Source: Blautia sp. | Lineage (GTDB): Bacteria > Bacillota > Clostridia > Lachnospirales > Lachnospiraceae | Direction of reading: 5' to 3' | DNA length: 64,000 nt | NCBI GenBank assembly: GCA_017463155.1 | Contig: JAFTPT010000053.1 | Location: forward strand, 1 to 64,000 | In this document: in pieces, positions 24,538-33,950 of the stretch | Numbering within the stretch: the first letter of the stretch is position 1 | How the letters are laid out: each line of letters opens with the position of its first letter | Program-made: the position numbers and the translations under genes | Notes under the pieces: model-generated | Told to the model about the DNA's origin: nothing | The model's input: the letters and a program-made list of their open reading frames with translations, nothing else | The model's database searches: none

Positions 24538-26031
24538 ATGTCTGAAACGATTCTGGAAGTTAAAAATGTAACAAAGACATATCCGGGCGTTGTGGCACTT
24601 GACAATGTCTCACTGGAATTCCGGAAGGGAGAGGTGCATGCGCTGGTCGGTGAAAACGGCGCAGGCAAATCGACGATCATCAAATGTATCGCCGGAGCGA
24701 TCCAGGCAGACAAGGGGAGCATCCTGCTGGAGGGACAGGAACTGGTCGGCAAAAAGCTGACGGAGAACAGCAGCAACGGCGTGGAGGTGGTTTATCAGGA
24801 ATTCAATCTGGCGCCGCAGCTTTCGGTCTATGAGAACATTTTCATCGGAAAACCGATCCGGAAGGGACCGGGAAACGCCTTTGTCGATAAAGCTGCCATG
24901 ATCCGCGAGACCCGTGAGCTGTTCACGCGGCTCGGAATGGACATTGATCCCGAAGCAAGGATCGACACTCTCTCTGTCGCCTACATGCAGTTTGTCGAGA
25001 TCGCGAAGGCCATCTCCAAAAAGGCCAAGGTCCTGATCATGGACGAACCGACAGCCACGCTGACCAACGCGGAGGTCGAGATCCTGATGAAGAACATCCG
25101 CCGGATGAAGGCGGAGGGGACGACCATCATCTACGTATCCCACCGTATGGAGGAAATCTTCGAGATTACGGATCGCTGCAGCGTGCTTCGGGACGGAAAG
25201 TACATTGCCACCGTCAACACGGCCGAGACATCCCGGGAAGAGCTGATCCGGTACATGGTCGGCCGTGAGCTGGTCGAGACCTTCCCGTCCAGAGATGCAG
25301 AGATCGGCGAAGTGGTCCTGGAGGTCAAAGGTCTCTACGGAAACGGTGTCTCCAATGTGAATTTTGAACTTCACAAGGGAGAGATCCTGGGCTTCGGCGG
25401 ACTGGTAGGCGCAGGCCGGACCGAGACGGCGGAAATGCTGTTCGGGGCCGCCCGTGTGGAGAAGGGTGATATCATCCTGAAGGGCAAAAAGGTGACCATG
25501 CATCATCCGCGGGAAGCGATCCGGAACGGGATCGCCCTGATCCCGGAGGACCGCAAACAGCATGGGCTGATCCTGGACAAGAGCATCATGGAGAACATGA
25601 CACTGCCTGTGTTCAAACGGCTTTCCACCATGCAGTTCCTGGATAAAAAGAAGCAGATCGACCTGACGAACGAGCAGGTAGAGGCGCTCCGCGTCAAGAC
25701 GCCTACCATCGACCAGCTGGCCAAAAACCTGTCCGGTGGAAACCAGCAGAAGGTGGTCCTGGGGAAATGGCTGATCGCCGAGAGCGATATCGTGATCTTC
25801 GACGAACCGACACGGGGCATCGATGTCGGGGCCAAGCAGGAGATCTACAAATTGATGAACCAGCTGGTGGAAAACGGAAAAGCCATCATCATGATCTCAT
25901 CGGAGATGCCGGAGCTGCTGGGAATGTCCGACCGTCTTGTCGTCTTCTCGGAAAAACGGCAGGTCGGCGTGCTCGAAAAGGAAGAACTTGATCAGGCTGT
26001 CGTACTGGATATGGCATCCGGTGATAAATAG
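24538..26031 (+). CDS. sugar ABC transporter ATP-binding protein (RbsA-like)
   Basis: Cytoplasmic energy subunit with two fused ABC domains, 497 residues. Domain 1 has Walker A GENGAGKST (about 38-46) and Walker B VLIMDEPTATL. Domain 2 has the degenerate P-loop GGLVGAGRTE (about 287-296), signature LSGGNQQK and Walker B IVIFDEPTRGID, exactly as in RbsA/MglA. GAGGAG at 24525-24530 sets the ATG at 24538. The permease follows by 9 bases. It powers uptake through the neighbouring permease and receptor. Confidence 0.95.
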   Translation: MSETILEVKNVTKTYPGVVALDNVSLEFRKGEVHALVGENGAGKSTIIKCIAGAIQADKGSILLEGQELVGKKLTENSSNGVEVVYQEFNLAPQLSVYENIFIGKPIRKGPGNAFVDKAAMIRETRELFTRLGMDIDPEARIDTLSVAYMQFVEIAKAISKKAKVLIMDEPTATLTNAEVEILMKNIRRMKAEGTTIIYVSHRMEEIFEITDRCSVLRDGKYIATVNTAETSREELIRYMVGRELVETFPSRDAEIGEVVLEVKGLYGNGVSNVNFELHKGEILGFGGLVGAGRTETAEMLFGAARVEKGDIILKGKKVTMHHPREAIRNGIALIPEDRKQHGLILDKSIMENMTLPVFKRLSTMQFLDKKKQIDLTNEQVEALRVKTPTIDQLAKNLSGGNQQKVVLGKWLIAESDIVIFDEPTRGIDVGAKQEIYKLMNQLVENGKAIIMISSEMPELLGMSDRLVVFSEKRQVGVLEKEELDQAVVLDMASGDK

Positions 26032-26040
26032 GAGGTCGTC

Positions 26041-27009
26041 ATGAAAACATTAAAGAAAATCTTCAAAGGGCAGGTGCTCAGCATCTACATCGCACTCGTT
26101 GTGATCATGGTGCTGTTCTCGATCCTTTCCCCGAACTTTATGACCCTGTCCAACATGCTGACCGTGCTGCGGCAGATCGCCGGTATCGGTATCATGGCCT
26201 GCGGTATGATGTTCGTCATGCTCCTCGGAAATGTGGACCTTTCGGTGGGCACGCAGATCTCGCTGCTCGGGATCATCATGTCCTACAGTATGGTCAACCT
26301 GAAGCTGGGGATCTTCCCCTCGATTCTGATCGGCATTGTCGTAGGCCTTCTGATCGGCCTGATCAACGGCCTGATCATCACGTACTGCAAGATCCCTTCC
26401 ATGATCGCGACGCTCGGTACTTCCTGGATCTTCCAGGGAATCAGCTATACGATCTGCAAGGCACAGCCGATCTTCGGCTTCCCGAGCGGGTTCGCGACAC
26501 TGGGACAGGGACTGTTCCTGGGAATCCCGATTCCGATCTATCTGTTCATCATCTGCTGCATCATCGCTTCTGTCGTTTTCAACAAGACGGCGTACGGACG
26601 TACGTTATACGCGGCAGGATCAAACGATGAGGCGGCCAAGCTCGCCGGCGTGAACGTAAACAGGATGAAGGTTTCTTCCTACATCATCTGTGCCTGCTTC
26701 TCGATCCTGGCTTCCATCGTGTTCCTGTCCCGTGTCAACTCCGGAAACGCATCGACCGGGATCGGACAGGAGATGAACGTGCTTACAGCCTGTGTACTTG
26801 GCGGTATCTGCTTTACCGGCGGTGACGGACAGGTTTCCGGAACGATCGCGGGCGTCATGATCATCGGTGTCATTCAGAACGGCCTGGTCATGCTTGGCGC
26901 CGGCGAATATGTACAGCTGATGGTCAAGGGCCTGATCCTGATCTTTGCCCTGTCCATCGATACGATCAAGAAGTTTATTGAATCCAGAAAGCCGACCACG
27001 GCCGGCTGA
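26041..27009 (+). CDS. sugar ABC transporter permease (RbsC-like)
   Basis: Membrane subunit of the ribose-type importer (BPD_transp_2, PF02653), 322 residues with about ten hydrophobic segments. Typical motifs include LGNVDLSVGTQISLLG (about 60-75), the cytoplasmic loop YGRTLYAAGSNDEAAKLAGV (about 184-203) and GGDGQVSGTIAGVMIIG. GGAGG precedes the ATG. It is followed immediately by a metallo-hydrolase, UlaG-like lactonase and FGGY kinase, suggesting the imported compound is a sugar lactone or sugar alcohol. Confidence 0.95.
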   Translation: MKTLKKIFKGQVLSIYIALVVIMVLFSILSPNFMTLSNMLTVLRQIAGIGIMACGMMFVMLLGNVDLSVGTQISLLGIIMSYSMVNLKLGIFPSILIGIVVGLLIGLINGLIITYCKIPSMIATLGTSWIFQGISYTICKAQPIFGFPSGFATLGQGLFLGIPIPIYLFIICCIIASVVFNKTAYGRTLYAAGSNDEAAKLAGVNVNRMKVSSYIICACFSILASIVFLSRVNSGNASTGIGQEMNVLTACVLGGICFTGGDGQVSGTIAGVMIIGVIQNGLVMLGAGEYVQLMVKGLILIFALSIDTIKKFIESRKPTTAG

Positions 27010-27032
27010 GAAACAGAACGGAGGTGGACCCT

Positions 27033-27743
27033 GTGCAGATCGCAAGAGGAATCTATCAGCTGACGGGGCATATGACGGCCCTGAATTCCAACACCTACGC
27101 CCTCGACTCGGAGGAAGGCCTGGTGATGATCGACTGCGGGTGCCGGCCTGTCTATCTGGAACACCAGTCGCGCATTCTCTCCATGTGGGGACTCGGAGAA
27201 AAAAAGCCGGTGGCGGCTTTTGTGACACACGCTCATTTTGATCATGCGGGAAACGCGCATCTTTTTGAAGAAAAGGGTGCCAGGATCTATGCAAGTGAAT
27301 ACGATGTCCATGCGCTTAAAACCGGCGGGAAGCTGGTCATGGAGCCGGAGTTCGGCCTCACGTTTCATACATGCAAAGCCCCTGTGGCTGTTGCGGACGG
27401 TGAATGTGTGACCATCGGCGGAACGACGGTCACGGCCGTGGCACTTCCGGGACATACCAAAGGGGCGATGGCGTACCTTGCGGAGACGAACGGGGTGCGG
27501 GTGCTTTTTACCGGAGATCATTGTATGATCGGAAATGCCGGCCCTGACGACGAAGCGGAGATCGAGATCGGGTACTGCGGAAGCATCGATTATGACGCGG
27601 AGGCATACCTGCGTTCGTTCGAGAAGCTGCGCAGCATGGACGTGGACATTGTCGCTCCGGGACACAGGAGCGTATTCTACGGTGACAGCCGGTGGCTGTT
27701 CGAAAAGATGTACCGGAAAGCACTGGAAACCATAAAAATCTGA
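27033..27743 (+). CDS. metallo-beta-lactamase-fold hydrolase
   Basis: A 236-residue member of the MBL superfamily (PF00753). The metal motif HxHxDH is present as THAHFDHAG (H66, H68, D70, H71); further ligand candidates are in LPGHTKGA, FTGDH and APGHRS. GGAGG at 27020-27024 fits the GTG at 27033 (MQIARGIYQL) rather than the GTG that overlaps the ribosome site. It is in the ABC-UlaG-kinase operon. Hydrolysis of a lactone, thioester or other ester of the imported compound is plausible; substrate unknown. Confidence 0.88.
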   Translation: MQIARGIYQLTGHMTALNSNTYALDSEEGLVMIDCGCRPVYLEHQSRILSMWGLGEKKPVAAFVTHAHFDHAGNAHLFEEKGARIYASEYDVHALKTGGKLVMEPEFGLTFHTCKAPVAVADGECVTIGGTTVTAVALPGHTKGAMAYLAETNGVRVLFTGDHCMIGNAGPDDEAEIEIGYCGSIDYDAEAYLRSFEKLRSMDVDIVAPGHRSVFYGDSRWLFEKMYRKALETIKI

Positions 27744-27776
27744 CTGCCTGCCGCTTAACGGCACTGGAGGAATACT

Positions 27777-28880
27777 ATGAGCAAAGTTGACGATATTACC
27801 AGAGAAAGCTGGATCATGAGCACGTTCCCGGAGTGGGGGACCTGGCTTGTGGAGGACATCGAAAATGAAGTTGTAAAGCCGGGAAATGTGGCGATGTGGT
27901 GGCTCGGCTGTACCGGAATCTGGTTCAAGACTCCGGGTGGGGCCAACATTACCATCGATCTGTGGTGCGGCAACGGCAAAAGGACTCACGGAGACAACAA
28001 GATGAAGCCGGGGCATCAGATGGCGAACATGTGCGGCGGCCGGCTGATGCAGCCGAACCTCAGGAATGTTCCTTTTGTCATCGATCCGTTTGCCTTTAAG
28101 CAGGTTGACGCGGTTCTGGCGACCCACTATCACCAGGATCACATGTCCGCCGAGTGGGCGGCCCATGTCATCAAGAGCGGCATGACGACCGTGGATGAGA
28201 ATGGAAAAGAGATTCCGGTCCCGTTTATCGGACCGCTGAAATCCGTGGAGACCTGGGTCAAGTGGGGTGTTCCGAGAGATCGCTGCCAGGTGGTGAAGCC
28301 CGGCGACGTCATCAAGATCAAGGACATTGAGATCGTCTGCCTGGACAGCTTTGACAGGACCTGTATCGTGACGACCGACGACACCAGCGAGAACAGGGAA
28401 GAACTGACCGGTATCTGCCCGACGGACATGGACGACAAGGCCGTCAACTATCTTGTCAAGACACCTGGTGGAAATATCTATCATTCGGGCGATTCCCATT
28501 TTTCCATCTATTTTGCCAAGCATGGCAAAGACCATGACATCGATGTGGCCTTCGGCTCCTTCGGCGAAAACCCCGTCGGCATGCAGGACAAGATGACCTC
28601 CGTGGACATCCTCCGCATGGCGGAAAACCTTCAGTGCAAGGTCGTTGTGCCGATCCACTGGGACGTATGGACAAACTTCCAGGCGGACTGTGAGGAGATC
28701 CGTCTCCTGTATGATTTCAAGAAGGACAGGAATGAATATAAGTTCCATCCCTTCTTCTGGCAGGTAGGCGGAAAATACGTCTATCCGCAGGATAAGGACA
28801 AGATCTATTACCATCACAGAAGAGGCTTTGAGGACTGCTTCGAGCATCCGCAGAATATCCCCTTCCGTTCCTGCCTGTAA
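27777..28880 (+). CDS. ulaG: L-ascorbate-6-phosphate lactonase homologue (UlaG family)
   Basis: Strong match to E. coli UlaG, which opens the lactone of L-ascorbate-6-phosphate. The N-terminus ([20 protein letters not shown]), [10 protein letters not shown] and the C-terminal [19 protein letters not shown] and [10 protein letters not shown] blocks are UlaG hallmarks. The metal motif is THYHQDH (H117, H119, D121, H122). 367 residues against about 354 in E. coli. The usual PTS genes ulaABC and the later-step genes ulaD/E/F are absent; an ABC transporter and an FGGY kinase flank it. The substrate may be ascorbate phosphate or a related phosphorylated lactone made by the kinase. Confidence 0.9.
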   Translation: MSKVDDITRESWIMSTFPEWGTWLVEDIENEVVKPGNVAMWWLGCTGIWFKTPGGANITIDLWCGNGKRTHGDNKMKPGHQMANMCGGRLMQPNLRNVPFVIDPFAFKQVDAVLATHYHQDHMSAEWAAHVIKSGMTTVDENGKEIPVPFIGPLKSVETWVKWGVPRDRCQVVKPGDVIKIKDIEIVCLDSFDRTCIVTTDDTSENREELTGICPTDMDDKAVNYLVKTPGGNIYHSGDSHFSIYFAKHGKDHDIDVAFGSFGENPVGMQDKMTSVDILRMAENLQCKVVVPIHWDVWTNFQADCEEIRLLYDFKKDRNEYKFHPFFWQVGGKYVYPQDKDKIYYHHRRGFEDCFEHPQNIPFRSCL

Positions 28881-28946
28881 GCGCCGGACGGAAGAAGATA
28901 GAGCCCGGTGGGGGAGACAGAACGCCGGGCCGAAGAGGAAAAGGTT

Positions 28947-30410
28947 ATGAACGTACTTGTGATCGATGTGGGAACCTCCAGCATGCGGGGGATCCTTTAC
29001 AGGGAGAGCGGTGAGAAGGTCTTCACGAAGCAGCTTCGCTATCAGCCCGTACACGGAGATGACGGGGAGGTGGAGCAGGATCCGTCGGATTTTGAAGAAT
29101 CCCTTCTCCTGATCCTGCGCGCCTTCTCAAGCCGTACAGAGCTTTTCGGAGGCCGTGTGGACGTGATCTCCATCACCTCCCAGCGATCCGCCATCATTCC
29201 CGTGGACGTCAAAGGAAAACCGCTCATGAACGCGATCATGTGGCAGGATACCCGGAACCGGGAGGTCTGCCGCAGCCTGGAGGAGCATAACGATGAGATC
29301 AGGCGTACGACCGGCGCGGAAGTCAACTGTGTTTTTTCGGGTGGCAAGATGCGGTATCTTGCAAAGGAAAAGCCGGAGATCTATGAATATGCCCATAAGC
29401 TGCTGACGATCCCGGAGTACCTGATCCACCTGATGACAGGAGAGTATGTGACAGACTATACCTACGGAAGCCGGTCCAATCTGATGGATCTGGCTTCGGG
29501 AACCTGGTCGGAAGAGATGCTTTCCCTGTTCGGGGTGAATGAGGATAAGCTCTGCCGGCTGCAGGAACCGGGCGCTGTCAGCGGCTGCGTGACGGAAGCG
29601 TTCGCGGAGCTTTCCGGGATCCCGGCCGGGACCCCGGTGATCAGTGCGGGCGGGGATCAGCAGTGCGCAGCTCTCGGACAGGGTGCCTTCCGGGAAGGTG
29701 TACTGACGGTGGTGACGGGAACGGGCGCGTTCCTGATGACGACCTGCGACCGGCTTCCGGAGAAGATCCCGGCGGGTCTGATCTGCAACGCCTCCGCCGT
29801 TCCGGGAAAATATGTGCTGGAAGCGAATGTCCTGACCTGCTGTTCGGCCTTCGACTGGTTTCTGCGTACTTTTTACGACTGGGAACAGCCGGATTATGAT
29901 TGGGTCAACGATCAGCTGCTGCGTCTGCGGGAGCAGAACGACGGATGCCTCGTACTCCCGTACTTCCAAGGGCGGAGTGCTCCCTTCTGGAACCCGGGAG
30001 CAAGAGCCGGATTTACCGGTATCTCCCTGCATACTACCAGGGAGGAGATGCTGAAGGGCATGCTGGAAGGCATCTTTATGGAGATCGCCAACAATATTGA
30101 GGCGTTTTTGCCCTTTGCGAAGATCTCCGGGGCAAGCATCAGCGGAGGGCTTACGAAAAGCCGGGTCATGAACCAGATGCAGGCGGACGTGTACGGAATC
30201 CCGCTGGTTCACTACCAGGATCCGGAGTCTACCGCAAACGGAGCATTTATGGCTGCCATGCACCGGATGACCGGGATCGGATACGAGACCATCTTTGAAA
30301 GACTGTGCAGCCTTTCGGAACGCGAGGATTATACGCCGGATCCGGAGAAAAATGCCTGGTACCGGGACCGGATTTCCGGGATGAACCGGCTGTACGAACG
30401 GATCAGCTGA
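28947..30410 (+). CDS. FGGY-family carbohydrate kinase
   Basis: A 487-residue ATP-dependent sugar/polyol kinase (FGGY_N about 1-245, FGGY_C about 250-440). The N-terminal phosphate loop VLIVDVGTSS-type sequence (VIDVGTSSMRG, residues 5-15), ITSQRSA, DTRNREV and the second-domain VTGTGAFLM and SGGLTKS are family landmarks. Extensions start at 28908, but GAGGAAAAGG before the ATG at 28947 sets the start. It probably phosphorylates the ABC-imported sugar or lactone to supply the UlaG-like enzyme. It is the last gene of the operon, before a hairpin. Confidence 0.9.
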   Translation: MNVLVIDVGTSSMRGILYRESGEKVFTKQLRYQPVHGDDGEVEQDPSDFEESLLLILRAFSSRTELFGGRVDVISITSQRSAIIPVDVKGKPLMNAIMWQDTRNREVCRSLEEHNDEIRRTTGAEVNCVFSGGKMRYLAKEKPEIYEYAHKLLTIPEYLIHLMTGEYVTDYTYGSRSNLMDLASGTWSEEMLSLFGVNEDKLCRLQEPGAVSGCVTEAFAELSGIPAGTPVISAGGDQQCAALGQGAFREGVLTVVTGTGAFLMTTCDRLPEKIPAGLICNASAVPGKYVLEANVLTCCSAFDWFLRTFYDWEQPDYDWVNDQLLRLREQNDGCLVLPYFQGRSAPFWNPGARAGFTGISLHTTREEMLKGMLEGIFMEIANNIEAFLPFAKISGASISGGLTKSRVMNQMQADVYGIPLVHYQDPESTANGAFMAAMHRMTGIGYETIFERLCSLSEREDYTPDPEKNAWYRDRISGMNRLYERIS

Positions 30411-30482
30411 ACGGGTGCACGATGGCAAATAGCAGCTTTGCGTGCTTTTTCCGACCTCCGATTGATAAAATTAGAGAATTCG

Positions 30483-30519
30483 CACAAAAAACATGTGCTG
30501 ACAGCACATGTTTTTTGTG
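30483..30519. terminator. palindromic terminator after the FGGY kinase
   Basis: An 18-base perfect inverted repeat with one central base: CACAAAAAACATGTGCTG (30483-30500) and its complement (30502-30519), with a built-in T-run. It can act on both strands. Confidence 0.75.
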
Positions 30520-30565
30520 TTATCATGGAACATGAAAACATTCTAAAAATAATTTCAAGAAATAT

Positions 30566-30595
30566 TTGCCTATTCTACCTAAAAATAGGTATAAT
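30566..30595 (+). promoter_or_regulatory. promoter and operator of the car-like operon
   Basis: TTGCCT (30566-30571), 18-base spacer, TATAAT (30590-30595). The spacer holds two overlapping inverted repeats: CCTATT...AATAGG (30569-30589) and ACCTA-AAAA-TAGGT (30577-30590), which abuts the -10 and looks like a repressor site. Confidence 0.65.
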
Positions 30596-30644
30596 GAAAC
30601 TATCTATGAAAAAGAATACACTGTAAAGAGAGGAGAGGTTTACG

Positions 30645-32270
30645 ATGGCTGAATTTATTACTGCCAGAAGAGCCGCAGAGCTGATCCCCGACGGCGCGAC
30701 CGTGGGCGTCGCCGGCATGGGACTTTCCGGATGGGCGGAAGAGCTTGCCTGCGCGATCCGCGACAACTTCAAAGAGACCGGACATCCCAGGGATCTGCAC
30801 CTGAAACAGGGCAGTGCTCTCGGTGACTGGGGCGTCGGCAACAGCTTTATCGGCTGGGACCGCGTGAAGAGACCGGACGGACCGGACAAGGAACATGGAG
30901 CCCGGGGCGCCACACGTTTCGGTGAGGCCGGCGAGGGCCTGATCAAAAAATGGACCAGCGCCCATGTGGGAAGTGCTTTTGCACTCTGTGACCTGGCCAG
31001 ACAGGAAAAGCTTGAGAGCTACTGCCTGCCGCAGGGCGTCATCATCAATCTGTGGCGTGAGATCGGCGCGGGACGTCCCGGCCTGATCACCAAGACCGGC
31101 CTTGGAACCTTTGTGGACCCGCGTGTTGAAGGCGGCCGCATGAACAAATGCGCCAAGGATGAACTGGTAAAGGTCATCGAGTTCAACGGCGAGGAATACC
31201 TGTTCTATCCGAGCTTCAAGGTAGATGTGGCACTGCTGCGCGGTACCATCGCCGACGAGAACGGCAATATCTCCTTTGCGCGGGAGAGCGTGATCAACGA
31301 GGGCTTCTCCGTGGCCAACGCGACCAAGAACTGCGGCGGTATCGTTATCGTGCAGGTGGAATACCTGGCCAAGAAGGAGACCCTGAATCCCAAGGACATC
31401 AAGATCCCGGGCAACCTGGTCGACTACGTGGTGGTCACGGATGATCCCATGTCCTCCTGGCAGACCGAAGGCAAATACTGGGAGCCGTCCTTCGATGGAT
31501 ATCTTCGCAAACCGCTTTCCGCCATCGAGCCCCTTCCCATGGATGAGCGCAAGATCATCTGCCGGAGATGCGCCATGGAGCTGGAAAAAGGCTATGTGGT
31601 CAATCTGGGCGTCGGCATGCCGGCCGACATCGCCAAGGTCGTGGCCGAAGAGGGCCTCATCGACCAGATCACCATGAGTACCGAGAGCGGCATGGTGGGC
31701 GGCGTTCCCTCCGCACTGCCGAGCTTCGGCTCTGCCTACAACCCCGAAGCGATCATCACCCCGAACGAGATGTTCGATCTGATCAGCGGCGGCGGCCTTG
31801 ACATGACATGCCTCGGCATCGGCGAAGCCGATAAGTACGGCAACAATAACGTCAGCCGTATGGGCAGCCGTCTGACCGGCCCCGGAGGCTTCATCGATAT
31901 CACGGCCCGGACACCGAAGGTCCTGTTCGCGGGCACCCTGGTCGGAAAAGCCAAATATGAATTCGGCGACGGCAAGCTTACGATCACCGAGGAAGGCACG
32001 ATCCATAAGTTCGTCGATACCGTCGGTCAGATCACCTTCGCCGGACAGTACGCGCCGGAATCCCAGGAGGTCCTGTTCGTGACCGAGCGCGCCGTGTTCA
32101 AGCTGATCAACAAGAAGATGACCCTGATCGAGATCGCTCCCGGTCTGGATCTGCAGAAGGACGTTCTGGATCAGATGGGCTTCAAACCGGAGATCGCACC
32201 GGATCTCAAGGTCATGGATGAGGGCATCTTCCGCGAAAAATGGGGCGGCCTTGGTAATTATCTGAAATAA
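30645..32270 (+). CDS. acyl-CoA:carboxylate CoA-transferase (YdiF/Pct type, CarA-like position)
   Basis: A 541-residue class I CoA-transferase with both subunit domains fused, as in propionate CoA-transferase and E. coli YdiF. The N-terminal glycine loop VGVAGMGLSGWAEEL (about 21-35) and the active-site glutamate E347 in STESGMVGG are visible. It moves CoA from a product acyl-CoA to a fresh substrate acid. In caffeate-reducing Acetobacterium, CarA does this and is followed by CarB, CarC, CarD and CarE; the same order is seen here. GGAGAGG precedes the ATG. The acid is unknown, perhaps an aryl-acrylate or other enoate. Confidence 0.88.
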   Translation: MAEFITARRAAELIPDGATVGVAGMGLSGWAEELACAIRDNFKETGHPRDLHLKQGSALGDWGVGNSFIGWDRVKRPDGPDKEHGARGATRFGEAGEGLIKKWTSAHVGSAFALCDLARQEKLESYCLPQGVIINLWREIGAGRPGLITKTGLGTFVDPRVEGGRMNKCAKDELVKVIEFNGEEYLFYPSFKVDVALLRGTIADENGNISFARESVINEGFSVANATKNCGGIVIVQVEYLAKKETLNPKDIKIPGNLVDYVVVTDDPMSSWQTEGKYWEPSFDGYLRKPLSAIEPLPMDERKIICRRCAMELEKGYVVNLGVGMPADIAKVVAEEGLIDQITMSTESGMVGGVPSALPSFGSAYNPEAIITPNEMFDLISGGGLDMTCLGIGEADKYGNNNVSRMGSRLTGPGGFIDITARTPKVLFAGTLVGKAKYEFGDGKLTITEEGTIHKFVDTVGQITFAGQYAPESQEVLFVTERAVFKLINKKMTLIEIAPGLDLQKDVLDQMGFKPEIAPDLKVMDEGIFREKWGGLGNYLK

Positions 32271-32284
32271 GCACAGGATTTACT

Positions 32285-33895
32285 ATGGAACTGATACAAA
32301 AGACAGTTGGAGAATTTATTCCGGAGAATGCCGCCCGCTATGGCGATAAAACAGCCATGCAGGCGGGCGACTTCGTCTGGTCCTACAGGGAACTCGACGA
32401 GATTACGGACGCCCTGGCCTGCAGGCTGGTGCACAGGTACGGGGTCCGCAAGGGCACGCATATGGGCATCTGGAGCGTGAACACACCGGCGTATGTGTTC
32501 TTGTTTCTGGCCGCCCAGAAGCTTGGTGCCGTCCCGATTCCCCTGAATACCTGTTACAAGCCTGCCGAGCTATCTCCGATCCTTGTCAATATGGATGTGG
32601 AGATCCTGTTCTACGGCGAGGGCTGGAAGGATCTGGTGTACAGCGATCTGATCCCGGAGATCGGAAAGCTGGCCCCGGAAGTGCGGGAGTATGTTCCCAT
32701 GAACACATTCGGCGGTTCGCCCTTTATGGGACCCGGGAACTTTACCGAGGAGGAGCGTTCAGACGAAAGCCGCGGGGAGATCCGGAAGATGACGGCTGAG
32801 GTTTCCGCCGAGGATACCGCCTGCATCGTGATGACGTCCGGTACGACGCTTTCCCCGAAGGGAGTCATGCTGTCGCACTACAACATCGTCAATGACGGAC
32901 GCTCCGCCGCCCTGTACATGCACTGGACCGACGAGGACAAGATGCTTCTCGAGCTTCCGATGTTTCACTGCTTCGGACTTATCACCGGCGTTGTGGTATG
33001 TACGATGAAGGGGATCTGCATGGATATCATCCCGTATTTCGGGACTGCCCTCGTATGGGAGATCATCGAGAAACACGGCATTACCATTCTGAACGGTGTT
33101 CCCAGCGTTTTCCTGGCGTTGGTCCGGAAACCCGAGTACAAAAACACGGTCAGCGAGAAGCTGAAGTCCGGCGTGATCGCGGGCTCCAGGCTCCGGTATG
33201 AGGATTATATGGAGATCTGCCGGCACTTTCCCAATATGCACCTGCAGACCAGCTACGGGATGACGGAAAGCTCTCCGAGCGTGACGTTCCCGGACTGGGA
33301 TGAAGCCCCCGAAAAGAAGGCCGCAAGCTGCGGAAAGTTCATGGACCGGATCGAGGGACGGATCGTCGATCCGGCTTCGGGCGAGATCCTGAGCGTCGGC
33401 ATGAACGGCGAACTTCAGATGAAGGGCTTCAATATCACAAAGGGATATTACAATATGCCTGAGGAGACCGCCAGAGCCTTTACGGAGGACGGCTGGCTCC
33501 GCACCGGAGACCTGGCACGGTTCGACGAGGAGGGCAACCTCTACATTACCGGGCGCCTGAAGGAACTGATCATCCGCGCGGGCGAGAATATTTCCGTGGT
33601 GGAGATCGAGTCGGTCATCGATGATTCCGGTATGGCGGAGGCGAGCAAGGTCGTGGGAGTCGATTCCAGCTTCCGGCAGGAGGAGATCGCGGCCCTGGTC
33701 GTGCCAACGGATCCGGACACCTTTGATCCGGAGGCCTTGAAGGAATATATGAAGCCCCGCCTGGCGGTATACAAGATCCCGGATTATATCTTTACAGTGA
33801 ATGAGCTGCCGATGACCGGCAGCGGCAAGATCGATCTGAAAGCGGCGAAGGAGCTGGCTGAAAAGCGCGTAAAAGAAAGTATGACAAGCCATTGA
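32285..33895 (+). CDS. acyl-CoA synthetase (AMP-forming, CarB-like position)
   Basis: ATP-dependent acid:CoA ligase of the ANL superfamily, 536 residues. The P-loop VMTSGTTLSPKGVMLSH (about 182-198), TSYGMTESS (about 323-331), TGDLARFDEEG (about 399-409), the hinge GRLKELIIRAGENIS and the C-terminal lysine in TGSGKIDLKA are all present. It likely primes the pathway by making the first acyl-CoA, after which the CoA-transferase recycles CoA. The gap to the transferase is 14 bases; the ribosome site (AGGA) is weak. Similar CaiC-type ligases act on carnitine, an alternative reading. Confidence 0.92.
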   Translation: MELIQKTVGEFIPENAARYGDKTAMQAGDFVWSYRELDEITDALACRLVHRYGVRKGTHMGIWSVNTPAYVFLFLAAQKLGAVPIPLNTCYKPAELSPILVNMDVEILFYGEGWKDLVYSDLIPEIGKLAPEVREYVPMNTFGGSPFMGPGNFTEEERSDESRGEIRKMTAEVSAEDTACIVMTSGTTLSPKGVMLSHYNIVNDGRSAALYMHWTDEDKMLLELPMFHCFGLITGVVVCTMKGICMDIIPYFGTALVWEIIEKHGITILNGVPSVFLALVRKPEYKNTVSEKLKSGVIAGSRLRYEDYMEICRHFPNMHLQTSYGMTESSPSVTFPDWDEAPEKKAASCGKFMDRIEGRIVDPASGEILSVGMNGELQMKGFNITKGYYNMPEETARAFTEDGWLRTGDLARFDEEGNLYITGRLKELIIRAGENISVVEIESVIDDSGMAEASKVVGVDSSFRQEEIAALVVPTDPDTFDPEALKEYMKPRLAVYKIPDYIFTVNELPMTGSGKIDLKAAKELAEKRVKESMTSH

Positions 33896-33950
33896 CCCGT
33901 TGCCTTAAGATAAAAGCAAGCAGCACAGAATAAAGAACGGAGGAAAAGTT

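Noticed and set aside
26874-29054. 726-codon open frame antisense to the MBL and UlaG genes
   Set aside because: It covers three well-supported + genes and their gaps; no family resemblance.
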